The notes below the pieces were generated by a model. The model searched no databases. It was given only the letters and a program-made list of their open reading frames with translations, and was not told where the DNA came from. From the NCBI GenBank assembly GCA_900757335.1, contig CAAENL010000153.1, positions 1 through 6,190 of the forward strand: 6,190 bases of DNA, given 5' to 3'. Of this stretch, positions 5,813 to 6,190 are shown piece by piece. The stretch is from Clostridia bacterium (GTDB lineage Bacteria > Bacillota > Clostridia > Oscillospirales > Acutalibacteraceae). The position numbers and the translations under genes are program-made. Positions within the stretch are counted from its first letter, which is position 1; the number at the start of each line of letters is the position of its first letter.

Positions 5813-6190
5813 TTAAAATACTTCGAGCAATTGAGCTGCTGCCGCACCTTGTTCATTAACATTAAGACTGATGTTACTATTAAAATTTTTTAAATCATCA
5901 GAGATATTTTCATATAATTCTTTTTCTTTATCGTAGCATTCTTTCAATAGCTTTTTTAAATCATTAACTTGTGACTGACTTTGGTGTGAATTCGGAGATT
6001 GAACTTGTTGTTTCTTTCCTACAAAAAAGCCTTTATTTGAGTTACTTTTGTTTATTTTACTGACCATTCTCCTTACATCAGGGCTACTATTTTCAGCATT
6101 ATCTTCTTCTGGAGCACCCTGATCACCGATAACATAATGAAGTGCTTTTTCAGCGACATTCAATATATGTTCGTACTTACCACCAAATCC
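5813..6190 (-). CDS. C-terminal part of an unidentified protein (partial at the right edge)
   Basis: The minus-strand frame is open from the window edge (first codons GGA TTT GGT GGT) to TAA at 5813-5815, giving at least 125 residues. An internal TTG at 6163 is in frame, but the coding sequence continues past it, so the true start is beyond the window. Visible parts: a start reading KYEHILNVAEKALHYVIGD, an acidic EEDNAEN patch, a low-complexity Gln/Ser/Asn/Lys-rich linker (KINKSNSNKG, then NSHQSQSQ), a probable amphipathic helix or short coiled coil (VNDLKKLLKECYDKEKELY), and an alanine-containing end (QGAAAAQLLEVF). There is no signal peptide or membrane segment in view, and I recognise no family. 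It shares the strand with the str operon, but the rpsL promoter in the 128-base gap suggests a separate unit; no clear terminator follows it. Confidence 0.75.
   Translation of the reverse strand, partial: GFGGKYEHILNVAEKALHYVIGDQGAPEEDNAENSSPDVRRMVSKINKSNSNKGFFVGKKQQVQSPNSHQSQSQVNDLKKLLKECYDKEKELYENISDDLKNFNSNISLNVNEQGAAAAQLLEVF

Noticed and set aside
1..6190. CRISPR arrays, tRNA or rRNA genes, insertion sequences, known riboswitches
   Set aside because: No regularly spaced repeats, no cloverleaf or rRNA-like segments, no transposase and no aptamer pattern that I recognise were seen on either strand.

Overview
The window holds the classical bacterial str operon, entirely on the minus strand. 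In transcription order it is rpsL (ribosomal protein S12), rpsG (S7), fusA (elongation factor G) and tuf (elongation factor Tu). All four core genes are intact, have normal family lengths and strong Shine-Dalgarno sequences. The DNA is AT-rich, especially between genes. S12 carries the roughly 13-residue N-terminal insertion known from Bacillus-type S12, and EF-G reads like those of Clostridia-type organisms. A low-GC, probably host- or gut-associated bacterium (Bacillota-like, or possibly a non-photosynthetic cyanobacterial relative such as Melainabacteria) fits best, but four conserved proteins cannot settle this by eye.

Layout from high to low coordinates: 5813-6190 is the C-terminal part of an unrecognised, low-complexity protein running off the right edge. 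5685-5812 holds a near-consensus promoter and a leader hairpin for rpsL. Next come rpsL (5256-5684), a 139-base spacer, and rpsG (4646-5116, GTG start). 4161-4645 is not plain spacer: it holds a protein-like reading frame starting right behind rpsG, broken by an in-frame TAA and probably by a -1 frameshift near its end. fusA follows (2085-4160). 25 bases behind it is a small gene (from 2059) whose N-terminus looks like a double-glycine (bacteriocin-type) leader, followed by half of a zinc ribbon; the other half lies in the -1 frame and runs to 1710. Then come a tuf-proximal promoter (1681-1709), tuf (424-1626), and two strong hairpins forming tandem terminators (370-399 and 325-355). The left 300 bases hold only a short plus-strand C-terminal fragment (3-92) and non-coding AT-rich DNA.

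The four core products act together in translation: S12 and S7 in the 30S decoding and head regions, EF-Tu delivering aminoacyl-tRNA and EF-G driving translocation. The unusual content is the two small accessory frames wedged into the two gaps flanking fusA. Both are interrupted, and both have a -1 switch at a homopolymer run, while the core genes, including an 8-A run in rpsL, are undamaged. They could be decaying insertions, sequence errors, or (for the zinc-ribbon protein) a programmed -1 frameshift; the sequence alone does not decide.
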